Assembly (NCBI GenBank): GCA_003427395.1
Contig: BFEA01000044.1
Coordinates: 511,013-537,343 of the forward strand
DNA length: 26,331 nt
Direction: 5' to 3'
Source of the DNA: Chara braunii
Taxonomy: Eukaryota > Streptophyta > Charophyceae > Charales > Characeae
Shown here in pieces: positions 1-9,010 of the stretch. The first letter of the stretch is position 1. Each line of letters opens with the position of its first letter. The notes under the pieces are model-generated. The model was not told the origin of the DNA, ran no database searches, and saw only the letters and a program-made list of their open reading frames with translations. A program made the position numbers and the translations under genes.

Positions 1-94
1 ATAGTCTTATAACAAGCAGAGAGCTCATATGCACCAAGATTCCATCCAAATAAAAGCGATACAATAAACTCGTAAGCCAATGTCCAGACCCTCA
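1..94 (-). repeat. Partial 3' LTR of the minus-strand retrotransposon
   Basis: This stretch aligns without gaps to 3606-3699, in the same orientation; by hand count 79 of 94 positions match. On the minus strand both copies begin TGAGGG, with GGCC just before. It is read as the first 94 bp of the downstream LTR, and the rest lies beyond the window edge. The sequence immediately upstream (95-110) is protease coding sequence and not a polypurine tract, so the usual second-strand primer site is absent. That points to an internal deletion. A chance direct repeat of this length is very unlikely, but calling it an LTR depends on the 3542-3699 copy being one. Confidence 0.65.
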
Positions 95-96
95 GG

Positions 97-243
97 CCGC
101 GTGCAGCCGGTGTCTACGAAGGCACCACACTTGAGGCCACCTACACCGACTTCCACGACGAAGTGCTCCCCTCTAGGACCTCTACTTAGCACCACCCAAG
201 ACTCACGAGGGTCCCTTACCGACCACTCACTTTGTAAATCCTC
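97..243 (-). pseudogene. Retropepsin (aspartic protease) fragment of LTR retrotransposon
   Basis: One minus-strand frame is open from 243 and contains FVVEVGVGGLKCGAFVDTGC, whose DTG (114-106) is the catalytic motif of retroviral-type aspartic proteases. The preceding hydrophobic strand and the small-residue context fit the family. In LTR retrotransposons this enzyme cuts the Gag-Pol precursor inside the particle. Only about 25 residues before the active site and a few after it survive. At about 95-97 the frame runs straight into LTR sequence (1-94), so the flap, the second half of the protease, reverse transcriptase, RNase H and integrase are gone. In-frame stops lie just upstream (244-246 and 295-297). 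It is a dead fragment continuous with the gag remnant. Confidence 0.7.
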
Positions 244-499
244 TTAGGCCTTAGACACATCCAACGAACAGAGTATCATTGGGTGAGGATGAGTCTACGG
301 GGTGACTAAAGAGTCAATAGCTTCGGACAACTCTTGAAGTGGGGAGGGTACATCGCCCACTTCATCATGAGTAGAAGCAACTACAACTTCTACTGACCTG
401 ATGTGTTTCCCGAATTGAAGCTCATAGAAGCCCCTTATTGGAAGAAGAATTTTTGAATCCACCTTTGGGAGGTATCTTCTGCGATACCTTAGCGTTCTT

Positions 500-541
500 G
501 CATCTAAACTGTTGATGGCTGTACTCGCCGCAGTTAATGCA
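500..541 (-). other. CCHC zinc knuckle of gag
   Basis: Read on the minus strand, the codons give CINCGEYSHQQFRC, an exact C-X2-C-X4-H-X4-C nucleocapsid knuckle. It is preceded by WVRAGLDQDVWRDRYLQGA. It lies in a frame shifted by one base from the capsid frame that stops at 592, so it is missed if only ATG-initiated open frames are considered. The knuckle binds element RNA during packaging. It supports gag identity and strand. Confidence 0.85.
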
Positions 542-1683
542 AGCTCCTTGCAAATAGCGGTCTCGCCACACATCCTGATCCAGACCCGCCCTCACCCAAG
601 TTGGTGTCTTGTTTGAGTCTTGGGTCTGCCCAGACTCTTCTGTTGACCGTCCTTGTCGTATCCACCTGCTTTAACCTTTACTAGCAAAGCGAGGTTGCTA
701 CCCTCAACACTATCCTCGTCCTCAAACTCTGTTTCATCCACTAAGTCAGAATAATCATCAATCTCAGTTTGATTCCTAAGGGAATCAACCATCACCAATC
801 GACTACCTTTCTTCTTCCACTCTTGTGTACTCTTCTTCTTTCTTCCGTCTGTAGAGGGTTGTTGGACTCCTCCTAGCCTAGCCTCTAAGTCCAGGTCTTT
901 CTTGCTGAAGGAGCCCAGAGTATGATATTCGATGCAGGCCTCGCTGACCAACAAGTTCTTGATGTTTGTGGGAAGACATCTCAAGAACATGGTCATCAAG
1001 ACCTGTGGATCATAGCGCACACTGGGGACGACAATGGGACACTCTACAACAGAGGTAAACTCACGCGCGGACTTGTACTTCTTAGTGTCAAGCCGGGTGA
1101 ACGCGTCAGTGGTCTGCTGGGCCTGCTAAGGGTTGTGCTATCACGCTTCTACCAACTCCATAAAGCTCTCTAAAGTATGCCCAATCGTTCATACGTCTGC
1201 CGAACCCTTTCGAGACTACTAATCCATCTAACCATCGCGCTCCCAAACCCTCAAGATACGAGGCGACAATGATCACCTCTTCCTCTAACAACGTCCTCTT
1301 TGCCCTTACCCACACTGACACCCTTCTCAACCAAGTGTCGAGAGCCTCATCCTTCTTATCACCTGAGAATGTTGAGGGTGGTTTCAGAGGAGTCTTGGGA
1401 TACCAAGGCTGTTGTTGTCCCACTGGTGGGACTGACTGTTGTGTAGCACCAACCGCTGGACCTGAAGATGAAAGAGCAACAATTTGTGTTGATGCTGCTG
1501 ATGTACTGCTTGGTGAACCGCTAAACTCAGACATAGTGAGACTTGTCATCACTGACGAGGAAACCGGTGATGGAAAAACTGGAGGCCGGAAACTGGGCCC
1601 GCCTGTTGAAGATGGAAAAACCCTTCCCATTCCCTGCATGACACTCAGTATCCGGTCAAGGGTATTGGATAGCGTCCAATTTG

Positions 1684-1709
1684 CTGTCCATGTAAGCTTG
1701 CATGGACAG
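1684..1709. repeat. 9-bp perfect hairpin inside gag
   Basis: CTGTCCATG (1684-1692) pairs with CATGGACAG (1701-1709) around an 8-base loop. It lies within the gag linker coding region and could be chance or a structured RNA element. No function is claimed. Confidence 0.6.
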
Positions 1710-1997
1710 TAGACCTGCCTTGAGGATGCTCATATTATCATCAATGACAGCGTCATCTAACCCTTCTACAACAACTTTGGTTGCCCTCTTATTCTCTAGT
1801 CTGGCTTTCCTAGTTCTAATCTTCGTTTCTCGTTCAGTAGCGTCTCTAAGTTCCTTCTATAATCGTAAGCGAATCAACTCCACTTGCCGGAGTTCAATGG
1901 CCTGTCTAGTACGTGAGGTGGCGAGCTGTACTGCAAGCCTGCCATTTGACCAGAAGAACTGCTCGATCCTTCTCCACTTGATGTGGCCTGAGAGCTG

Positions 1998-2043
1998 GCC
2001 GACATGCCTAACGACTGCTGGCCGGCATGCCTAACGACTGCTG
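1998..2043. repeat. 23-bp tandem duplication that breaks gag
   Basis: Two adjacent 23-base units (1998-2020 and 2021-2043) differ at one position. Because 23 is not a multiple of three, the duplication shifts the gag frame and creates the stop that ends the N-terminal open frame at 2008. With one unit ignored, the frame reads on into a Ser-rich stretch before the next lesion. Confidence 0.85.
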
Positions 2044-2283
2044 GCCTGAAGAGGCCGCTGCAGATGTAGCCATTGCTACTGCACTCGTTGTTGCTGCTAA
2101 CGCTTGTTCAGCAATTGCTGCTGCCTCTCTAGCAATCTCCAAATTCTGTGCCCTTACTTCGGCCCTTAACCTTCTTTCGTCCCCTGGTAGTAGAACTTGA
2201 AACACTACAGATATGCTACGTGTATCCTGTCGTATTTGTCTTCTATCGTAAGTTGTGCCTTCACGATTATCTGATCCGCTCAT

Positions 2284-3523
2284 CAGCTAGGCAGGCATTG
2301 CCTGCACGAATGCCCTCTGTGGGGCCTACCACAACATGTGTCTAACTGAGTTGAAAAATAATTGAAAATAAAATAATATTCGGCAAGTCACTTAGGCTAC
2401 CGTTCAAGCGGTAGCAAAAACATATAAACAAACTATACACACGATCTAATCCTACCTTGATTAGTTTCACTCACAGCAGTGTCAATGGGAACTGGCTATG
2501 GTAGAACAATTCAATACTAATCTAAGTTGTCTGTTAGGTGTTAGCAGTTTGTCCACCAACTAATAAAAAATAAAAATAAATCATGCTAACACCTTAGACA
2601 CCGTCTAAAATAAATCATGCTTATGAGCAGTAGTCGTTGTCCGCATCATCCAACGACGGTGTCTAAGGTGTGCATTAATGACCCACCCCTGTGCCGAGTA
2701 ATTCGCTTATGAGCAGCACTGTCCTTTCTTTATCCTCGCGTGCAACGAGCCTTACGTCTGATTGATCTGGATGATCAAGAGGTAGTTTAAGGACGGCCCC
2801 CAAGGTCGTCAGGAATTGTTTAACGTCGCAAACATGACAACGATCACAGCTAGTGTATTGATCGGAACCCCACCAAAAATATTTATAGACGGTCTTGTAT
2901 GCGTCTGCATAAGATTAGTCAGTCTTCGATCCCTCTATTAGCGCAACAAAGAGCCTTGAAGGATAAAGCAGCATGGTCTGCGTGCACCTACTTCATGAGT
3001 TGGCATGGTGACCATGACCCGTGCTTCGACCAGGGCCCTTCAGAGGCACCGTCCTCTCCTGTCAGATGCGCCATCGGGAATAACGTAATCTCTCAAGGTA
3101 GAGCACTCACGACTTCTTTCTCAAAAGAGGACACTCAAGGTTGGACTCTCTTCCTCGCGGTAAGAAGAGATTGAGAGGGAAGATAAGGTAGGGGAACAAC
3201 GTATCTGGATATAGCTGCCCCCAACCACAAATTTCTCACCAATTCAGCCAATATGCATTTCGATGACCGGTCGTAGCTTTGGTACCACCCACAACGCAAT
3301 GCATTGCCACCTCAACGAAAATGCCACATCAACATGCTCTCATCATCACACATATATCCGCTCTCGCCACAACTCCCACGCTGTCACCACAACCTTCCAT
3401 TGATGCACCCCTCTACCTGGGTGTTGCTAATTCAAGCCACCGCCAATTTATCCTTACTGCAAAGAAGCATCGTCAGCGCACCAAGTAATAATGTCGCCAG
3501 CGCCAGGTGATAGCGATCTCGAA
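2284..3523 (-). other. Retrotransposon leader between PBS and gag; no gene seen
   Basis: About 1.24 kb separates the primer binding site from the gag start, long for a leader, so it may contain insertions. The only strong structure is the nested inverted repeat at 2533-2671. The open frames on the plus strand at 2899-3174 and 3279-3510 resemble no family I recognise and run opposite to the element. A/T-rich stretches occur at 2340-2400 and 2560-2620. Confidence 0.5.
2533..2671. repeat. Nested foldback with 17-bp perfect inverted repeat
   Basis: ACACCTTAGACACCGTC (2589-2605) is matched by its exact reverse complement at 2655-2671, delimiting 83 bp. The left arm also pairs with an upstream copy: GGTGTTAGCA near 2537-2546 is the complement of TGCTAACACC at 2584-2593. 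The same sequence therefore occurs three times in alternating orientation. Short direct repeats (AAATAAATCATGCT and TTATGAGCAG) lie inside and beside it. It could be a small MITE-like insertion in the leader or a folded RNA element. No clear target-site duplication was found. Confidence 0.7.
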
Positions 3524-3538
3524 CCAGCTCCGATACCA
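3524..3538 (-). promoter_or_regulatory. Primer binding site for initiator tRNA-Met
   Basis: The minus strand reads TGGTATCGGAGCTGG three bases (ATT) after the LTR end. Plant LTR retrotransposons typically carry TGGTATCAGAGC here, complementary to the 3' end of initiator tRNA-Met. There is one mismatch in the first 12 bases. The tRNA primes minus-strand DNA synthesis. The site fixes the 5' LTR boundary at 3542 and the strand of the element. Confidence 0.8.
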
Positions 3539-3541
3539 AAT

Positions 3542-3699
3542 TGCAAGGAATATGAGTGAGAGCGTTATACAGATAACGAAGTTGCAAAATCACGCAGAAG
3601 TCCAGATAGTCATGTAACAAGGAGAGAGCTCAAACGCATAGAGATTCCATCCAAATAAGAGCGATACAACGAACTTGTGAGCCAATGTCCAAGCCCTCA
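3542..3699 (-). repeat. 5' LTR, about 158 bp
   Basis: The boundaries come from TG (minus strand, at 3699) and CA (at 3543-3542), the latter followed by ATT and the primer binding site. Its first 94 bp recur at 1-94. The length is short for Ty3-like elements but within the known range. The promoter and polyadenylation signal should lie here, but no convincing TATA box is visible. The flank at 3700-3704 is GCCAC; the other outer flank is outside the window, so a target-site duplication cannot be tested. Confidence 0.7.
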
Positions 3700-4353
3700 G
3701 GCCACACCAACACAGTATTCAATGTTGCTCCTACTGTCTGGCGCCCAACACCCAGCCTACTTTACTCATCCTATCTAACCTATCTACATTCGTGCAACAG
3801 GCTCACTTCGAGATCGAAGACCAATGTACATGACGTCAACACCAATGTCGACCTCCCACATACACCAGGCACATACTCTCGACTCCAGTCATCACCCCTT
3901 GTCCACCCACACGTGCGCCTCCTTCCTGAAGACCACTGTCGCCCCTCACCCGCCCACGCCCCTTCAGCCCTGCTATGGTCGCCTGGCGCCCCGCTGCCCT
4001 GCAGTGCCCACACCTCTTAGCGGTCGTGCGCGCCCCAGCCAACATTAGCGCATTGCAGACACTTGCATGCAATCGCAGCAGTGTGTTCGCATTGCGTGCC
4101 TAGGCCAGAATACCTCACACTGGCTGGCCTACTCCCTATATGGGAGTCACTGCCACCACTGGACTGTCTGGGCCTGACCGTGAAAGTTTCCAGTAGCTTC
4201 TGGTCGGGCCCCAATGTCTGCGCCCGGGCCTATGTCTACAGTTGAGGGTCTGGGCCCTTTTCAGCTGGGCACACCCAGGATCGTCCAGGCTCCGAATGTT
4301 TGCTGTGTTTGCATGGTACGAGGGGTTGGTGTGCCGACAATGTTGCATTCTCA
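3700..4353. other. Spacer between retrotransposon and the large inverted repeat
   Basis: I recognise no gene. Overlapping open frames on both strands (60 to 174 codons) have no recognisable domain and are mutually antisense. TGGCGCCCAACA at 3739-3750 resembles a tRNA-Lys-type primer binding site, but no LTR is recognisable before it. A hairpin at 4170-4211 has a 10-bp stem (GGGCCTGACC against GGTCGGGCCC, one G-T pair). Confidence 0.5.
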
Positions 4354-5300
4354 TTGGCCCACTGTCGAGCGCATCGGTCCAGTACCGCACAAGTGGGGCA
4401 GGACCCTCCTGGCCGCGTGACGCAGGCGTTGGTACGATCCTCGTCGCGAATATACATGGAGCTTCTGCAAGCTGCTGCGGACGAGTGCACCAGCCATACC
4501 TCTCGCAAGCCTCTACAACAGGATAGGGCCTACGCGAGGCACGACTTACCTCCACCTTACGGGAGCTATCATCTCCCTTCGGTGGGCGTATCCCTGCTGA
4601 GCTACCTGTCCACAGGAAGCTAATTAGCTGCAATCGCAGAGGTGGACCAACCGAGGGCATTTCTCGTTCGTTGTAACATAGGGGGCATGAGCGGTTTTAC
4701 GCCTCTATCGGACCCGCAGGCGAACCGACGCCTTGGGGGGCTGAGGTCCCAAGCGCGACCCGTCGTCGGTCGACTAGGATGTTGCCCACACACCACACAT
4801 ACACCACTCTAAGAATATAAAAATTAAAACACATATATACACAAAACATACACGCGACAACACTCCTAGTCCCTTAGAAGCCATCCCATAACTCTCTGAT
4901 GCGGAATCGGATAGGTGTCGCGCGCGAGACTTAGTATAAAACCACGCGGGCGCAGAGCTAACTCGTATCGATTCGTAATGCAAGCATACGCAAGTAGTCG
5001 CAGTGATGACGTACTATGTAGTACCCATACTCATGCGGTCCTCGTTATTCTCAAGGGTCGCATTCGACACTCAAGTGTCGACTGACACGTGCCTTGAGCG
5101 GTTAATCTCCCGACGATAGACAACCGCCAAGTGAGGTTGAAAACCACACCCTCTTCTGCACCCTGCGAAGAGTGGGTGGTACACAGGTTCATACCTGTGG
5201 TGGCAATCGTCTCTTATTGCCCCGGAGACCAGCTCCATCATCCAGGTCCTGGAGAGAAATCAAGGGGTTTGACTTTGACGGTTGCCACGGACTACAACGT
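4354..5300. repeat. Palindrome-rich terminal block of the left arm
   Basis: This outer block is the counterpart of 19290-20203 on the opposite strand. It is full of small palindromes: CCTGTCCACAGG and AGCTAATTAGCT near 4608-4630, CGACACT-CA-AGTGTCG near 5065-5080, and CACAGGT-TCAT-ACCTGTG at 5182-5199. Open frames here differ from those in the other arm, which argues against protein coding. Confidence 0.7.
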
Positions 5301-6089
5301 CTAACTATAAAAACTCTAAAAAGAAAAGGATAACAGGGGATCCCCCTTTTCTCTCAAAACATAATCAGTTTAACCCTTATGCGCGGTCACAGTAGGCCGC
5401 CTGAAACACTCAAGACATGTGTATTTACATAGATATATAGATAAGGGTTATTAATATAGGACGATCACTTCTCACAGTCACAGTGAGACTCCTCTCAACC
5501 ATATGTGTATGTAATCGCAGGCAAGTCAAAATCCAAAGTCCGAACCACAGACATACTTGCAATCATATCAAAGATTCAACAAAGTCCACTCACTACACGG
5601 GGTCAACTTCAACCATTCTCTGCGCTCACACCCCTCGCTTTAGCCACACGAACCTCAACCTTAGCGTACCTTTCCAACAATAAAATACTCAGTACCTTTG
5701 TTAAATGGCCATTCAATAAAATCCAAGTAAAAACACAATGAAACAATTTAAACCACATGGCTAAAGCCTTTACGTTGAGTAACAAGAGTGAATTGGAGTT
5801 GAGTCGTAAAACGACGAATTGATAAGCGACCTGTTATCAGTGATAACATAACAGAAGATGATCCTCATGGGATCGAGCTGAATCTAGCCCCAAATCCTGA
5901 ATCAAACGATCAAGAGGACCTGTAACACAAGACAAATCAATCCCTAAGCTAAATTTATAAGTCCATGGAGAATAATCTCCATATCACGAACTCACTCAAA
6001 CATCGTTCTTAATTAATTAAGTCTAAATCCATCCCTAAGCAGATACCTAAAAAAAAGGTAGATCCTGGTCGGATTTCCTCTGTACAGAG
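5301..6089. other. Arm segment without a gene
   Basis: The sequence is A/T-rich and matches parts of 18100-18460 in reverse complement. Anchors are the CGCCTGAA-CTCAA region near 5400 and TGTTATCA-G-TGATAACA near 5833-5849. The right arm carries about 0.8 kb of extra DNA at the point corresponding to 5300-5390. No coding signal is seen. Confidence 0.55.
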
Positions 6090-6720
6090 TGAATCCCAGA
6101 ATCGCCATTGGTTAAAATACAACCTATCTCCTTTAAAGTTTAAACTAAGAAAATTTCGACAGCGCTTCCCGTAGGAAAAGTTTCTTTCCAAAATTTATAA
6201 TAACTCAAACATGAAAATAAAAGCAATCTCTAATTTTGGAAAGTTAAATTTTGTCCTAGTCTCTGAAGTAGTAAAAATTTGGGTAGCACTCTCTTTAAAA
6301 AAGAAGTCTTTCCATATTTTTACTAAGTCAGATATTAACTCAGAAGCAAGACCTGAGTTCAACTGAGACAAAATTTAACTGACTCCTTAAATTTGTAGAA
6401 ATTTCAGCAACACTCCCTTTGGAAAAGTGTTAATCCAAGATTTATACAAAGTGAAGTTCAGAATCTGAAGCGACTTTGACTTCTCAAGGTCTAATTTCGT
6501 CTGACTTTCTGAATTAGCAAAAATTTGGGCAGCACTCCCTTAAAAAAAAAAAAAAATTCAGATTTTTACTAAGTCATATATAGAAGTCAGACAAACAAAA
6601 CTTTGAAAAGACAAAGTCTGACTAACTCCTTGGTTATGTAGAAATTTCGGCAGCGCTTCCCGTAGAGAAAATGACTTACCAAGATTTATACAAGACCAAG
6701 TATAACAAATGATCCCAGAA
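6090..6720. repeat. Tandem satellite, about 122-bp unit, five copies
   Basis: The landmark AAATTT followed by an AGCRCTYCC motif starts at 6151, 6275, 6399, 6521 and 6642, giving spacings of 124, 124, 122 and 121. Units alternate: the first, third and fifth read AAATTTC-RGCA (or GACA), the second and fourth AAATTTGGG-AGCAC. The array is therefore built on a roughly 245-bp dimer. The right arm holds only two related copies (17761-17880), so the array expanded or shrank after the arms formed. Confidence 0.8.
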
Positions 6721-7009
6721 AATACAGAAATCGACCTAAGTAAAATAAACTTAGCTCATAAAATGCATGAATTGAAACCATCTCCTATGGCTCTAGCACG
6801 TGGCGAGCATCTAAAGCAACTACCTATCAACTGAAAACTCAGACCAAGTGGTAATCTCACTCAGTCACATGGAAGGTCAAACCACCACAAAGGTAAGTAC
6901 TCTCACAAACCCCAAATCAACCTGCTCTCACCAACCCCAAATCAACCTGGCCAAACAATAGTTCGTAGTCTCTCAATGATTTGTCCCTTATACCCAACTT
7001 ACGTAAGGC

Positions 7010-7740
7010 TTACAACAATACCACCCAATCTTATGAAAACCTGTCTAGTTCAACCATAGAATATACACAAACGCATGACACTACAACTTTTCTCTTCTTT
7101 GGGCACATGACTAGGTTAGCAAGCCTAGTCGCCTTGAACTATTTAAGTATCCATGTTATATATAACCGTTTGCACATTGTCTTTTAAGGTAATATATGAT
7201 TGAACCGATTATCTTAGATCAAGGTTTAGCCTGTCCCTTCTTATTATAATTTTATTCTTAATTCATACTCTCTTCAGTTGGGGATAAACTATAGTCAGAC
7301 CATCCAATCTTATGGGAAAATGTCTGACTAGCCTATTCATAAATACAATAGTATAGAATATAAACAATTTTAACCTTTTGGTTCCAGCATGTGCGCGGCT
7401 CCAGACCAGACCACCCAATCTTATGGAAACCTGTACAGTCCTTTGCCTGAATTTCCCCCTCAAAATAAAACAAGAGAGAGTCTGGGCCATCCAATCTCAT
7501 GGAACATGCCCAACTCTCCTTTAGAACTAATAAAACATAAGAAAACTCAAAGAGGCAAGGCAACCAAGCCATCCAATCTTATGGAAAAATGCTTGGTCTC
7601 TGAAAATCAAACACATGCAGCCCTCGCAAGTCAAAGCAACCAGACCACCCAATTTTATAGGAACCTGTCTGGTCCTTGGGGCAATCGAAAATAAACACAG
7701 CACTGGACCCTCCAATCTTTATGGAGTCTCTCCCAGCATT
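7010..7740 (+). repeat. Left-arm array of hairpins with conserved 21-base loop
   Basis: About seven units share the core CAYCCAATCTTATGG followed by an A-rich end. In three units the core is a loop of exactly 21 bases closed by a perfect stem that differs each time: TAGTCAGAC/GTCTGACTA (7292-7300, 7322-7330), ACCAAGC/GCTTGGT (7563-7569, 7591-7597) and ACCAGAC/GTCTGGT (7639-7645, 7667-7673). A fourth is closed by TGGGC/GCCCA with GAGAG/CTCTC outside it (7476-7517). Units near 7020, 7404 and 7705 are decayed. A core-less relative, GACTAGG/CCTAGTC, lies at 7108-7131. The reverse complement of the core gives the CCATAAG-TTGG core of the right-arm array. No CRISPR, integron or tRNA family matches this layout. 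Confidence 0.85.
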
Positions 7741-8330
7741 GGGTTGACCTAGTTAAACACATTCAATATAGCCTTCCTCCCACCTTTTCCCCAGATGCAA
7801 TCCCACAATCTGCTTTCAGTCAGACAAACAAAACTGAAACTGCAACTTGCACAACCATTCCTTTAATTAAGTCTAGTTTGTCCTGAAAGTCAAACTGAAA
7901 GTCAAAGTAGGGATGCATGCAATATACTCAGTCAACCATAGCAAAACGTATAGGTAGGGGTTATAACTGGGTTCATAGAGGGAAAGCAAATAATCACCTC
8001 TCAGTTCCTGCCTCCAGAACTCCTCCTGAGTTCCTGCAGAGCTCCAACAATCGGTGGACAGACTCCCCACAAAGTCTTGCTGCGGTCTTACAGGCTGCAA
8101 TCCCGCCTGCCGCCTTCCTCTTAGAACCCAGATTAGACTTAGAGTAAGATGGGCAGAAGGAGGGGTTTCAGACGCTCGAGGTTCAATAATGGGACAGACT
8201 CAACTCACAGGAGAGGGCCTTGTTTCCTCGATATGCCTGAGGGCCCTGCAATGACGGCTAAATATGCAGTAATACCGCCAAACTGAAGTCAAAGCGCGAA
8301 ACGTTGTCTTCTCTAGTGACCCTCTCGCTT
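7741..8330. repeat. Inner part of the left arm
   Basis: Homology to the right arm is clearest here (7966-8160 against 15420-15590, then GAGAGGGCCTTG and GCCTGAGGGCCC with GCAATRAYGGC near 8211-8270 against 15310-15360). It fades beyond about 8330. No coding frame is shared by the two arms. Confidence 0.7.
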
Positions 8331-8453
8331 CATTGCAGTATCCTCCCTTCAAAGAAAAACTCAGCCACTCTGCTGGCTCACGATCCAAGTTCCAGGTCTG
8401 CACCTCATAGATGGTCTGTTGTTACTCTGTAGCGAGCAACACTATCGGCCAAG

Positions 8454-8703
8454 GTGAACCTAACATGTAAACGCCTGTTCTGCGGTTCACTCCTCGCCCT
8501 TCCATCTTAACGACACGAGTCGGGTGTAGGCCAACAGACAAGCTTGCAGCCTTGTGGCTCACTCCTCGCTGCTTCGATCGATATGAATAAGTTGCGCACA
8601 AGCAAATCTCCACCCTTTGACGCTCTTTCCTCGTTACTCCGTCCGACGGTCGGGCAATATATCAGCCAATAGATAAGCCTGTGCCCTCCGTGGTTGGCCC
8701 GAC
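8454..8703. repeat. Three-unit hairpin repeat
   Basis: Three units share a 21- to 25-base interior resembling AACAGAYAAGCYTG...GTGG, each closed by a different complementary stem: GTGAAC/GTTCAC (8454-8459, 8485-8490), GGCCA/TGGCT (about 8529-8559) and GCCAA/TTGGC (8665-8669, 8694-8698, with outer GTCGGGC/GCCCGAC at 8649-8655 and 8697-8703). The first two are followed by CACTCCTCGC. The layout repeats the logic of the arm arrays with an unrelated core, but the stems are short. Confidence 0.45.
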
Positions 8704-8904
8704 GTGTCTTACTGCTCCAAACGACGTGTGTCGTACACGACTAGCATGGATGCTTTTCCGCTCGTACCCAACCCCCTTGCTTCTTCAAACATCAGAGTGA
8801 GTGAGGCCGACATGAACCTTCTGTAAAAATATGGGCAGGTTCATTCTTTTCCATCGTGTTTGCTGCCTCCATCGAGGGAGGCTACTTCTGTCGACTCGTC
8901 AGGC

Positions 8905-9010
8905 AAAAACGCATCTGCCAACAGGTAAGTTTCCAAGCTCGACTCGCCTCACACTACTTCCATTAACCAAAAATCGGGATGAATCCTCCGTTAAAACCGG
9001 GCCAGATACA
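8905..9010 (+). repeat. Dispersed repeat with consensus splice donor, copy 1
   Basis: GCCAACAGGTAAGT near 8926-8940 contains CAG|GTAAGT, a consensus 5' splice site. The surrounding hundred bases resemble 22660-22775: AACGC before the site, CCAA after it, and GATGAATCYTCCG about 55 bases further on. It could be an exon-intron edge copied with a transposon. No confident exon was found upstream. Confidence 0.5.

Larger units (their letters stand above)
295..2283 (-). pseudogene. gag: Broken gag of a Ty3-like LTR retrotransposon
   Basis: Gag forms the particle shell and binds the element RNA. The frame opens with MSGSDNREG at 2283, then a Glu/Arg/Ala-rich region that looks coiled-coil (about 1730-2240). 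A Ser/Pro/Gln linker follows, then a capsid-like segment at about 1190-1400 (key stretch EALDTWLRRVSVWVRAKR, then ASYLEGLGARWLDGL) that fits the retrotransposon gag family. The second capsid half continues at 592-1100 in another frame (QVLMTMFLRCLPTNIKNLL), followed by a basic/acidic linker. A CX2CX4HX4C zinc knuckle lies at 500-541. At least four frame changes and several stops break the gene; one break is a 23-bp duplication at 1998-2043. Three stops near 1115-1135 are each one transition from a sense codon. The gene cannot make full Gag. Confidence 0.85.
4354..8330. repeat. Left arm of a roughly 15.85-kb inverted repeat
   Basis: This arm matches the reverse complement of about 15250-20203 in colinear order. 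Anchors visible by eye: GTCGAGCGCATCGGTCC near 4364 against 20192; GGTCGACTAGGA near 4768 against 19810; CCACACCCTCTTCTGCACCC near 5144 against 19410; TGATAACA near 5845 against 18130; the satellite motif CAGCGCTTCCCGTAG near 6160/6650 against 17770/17850; the hairpin array 7010-7740 against 15790-17370; and 8008-8058 against 15518-15568 (42 of 51 positions, no gaps). The outer edge is set at TTGGC, where homology fades. No transposase is visible. It may be long terminal inverted repeats of one element, two elements inserted head to head, or an old palindromic duplication. Confidence 0.85.

Noticed and set aside
922-1712. Plus-strand open frames opposite gag
   Set aside because: Antisense shadows of the recognised gag coding sequence.
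4136-4660. 174-codon minus-strand open frame as a gene
   Set aside because: It crosses the edge of the large inverted repeat, and the frame is not kept in the homologous block at 20000-20203.
7010-7740. Integron attC-like sites
   Set aside because: The units are imperfect palindromes, but there is no integrase, no gene cassettes between sites and no attC R-box consensus.
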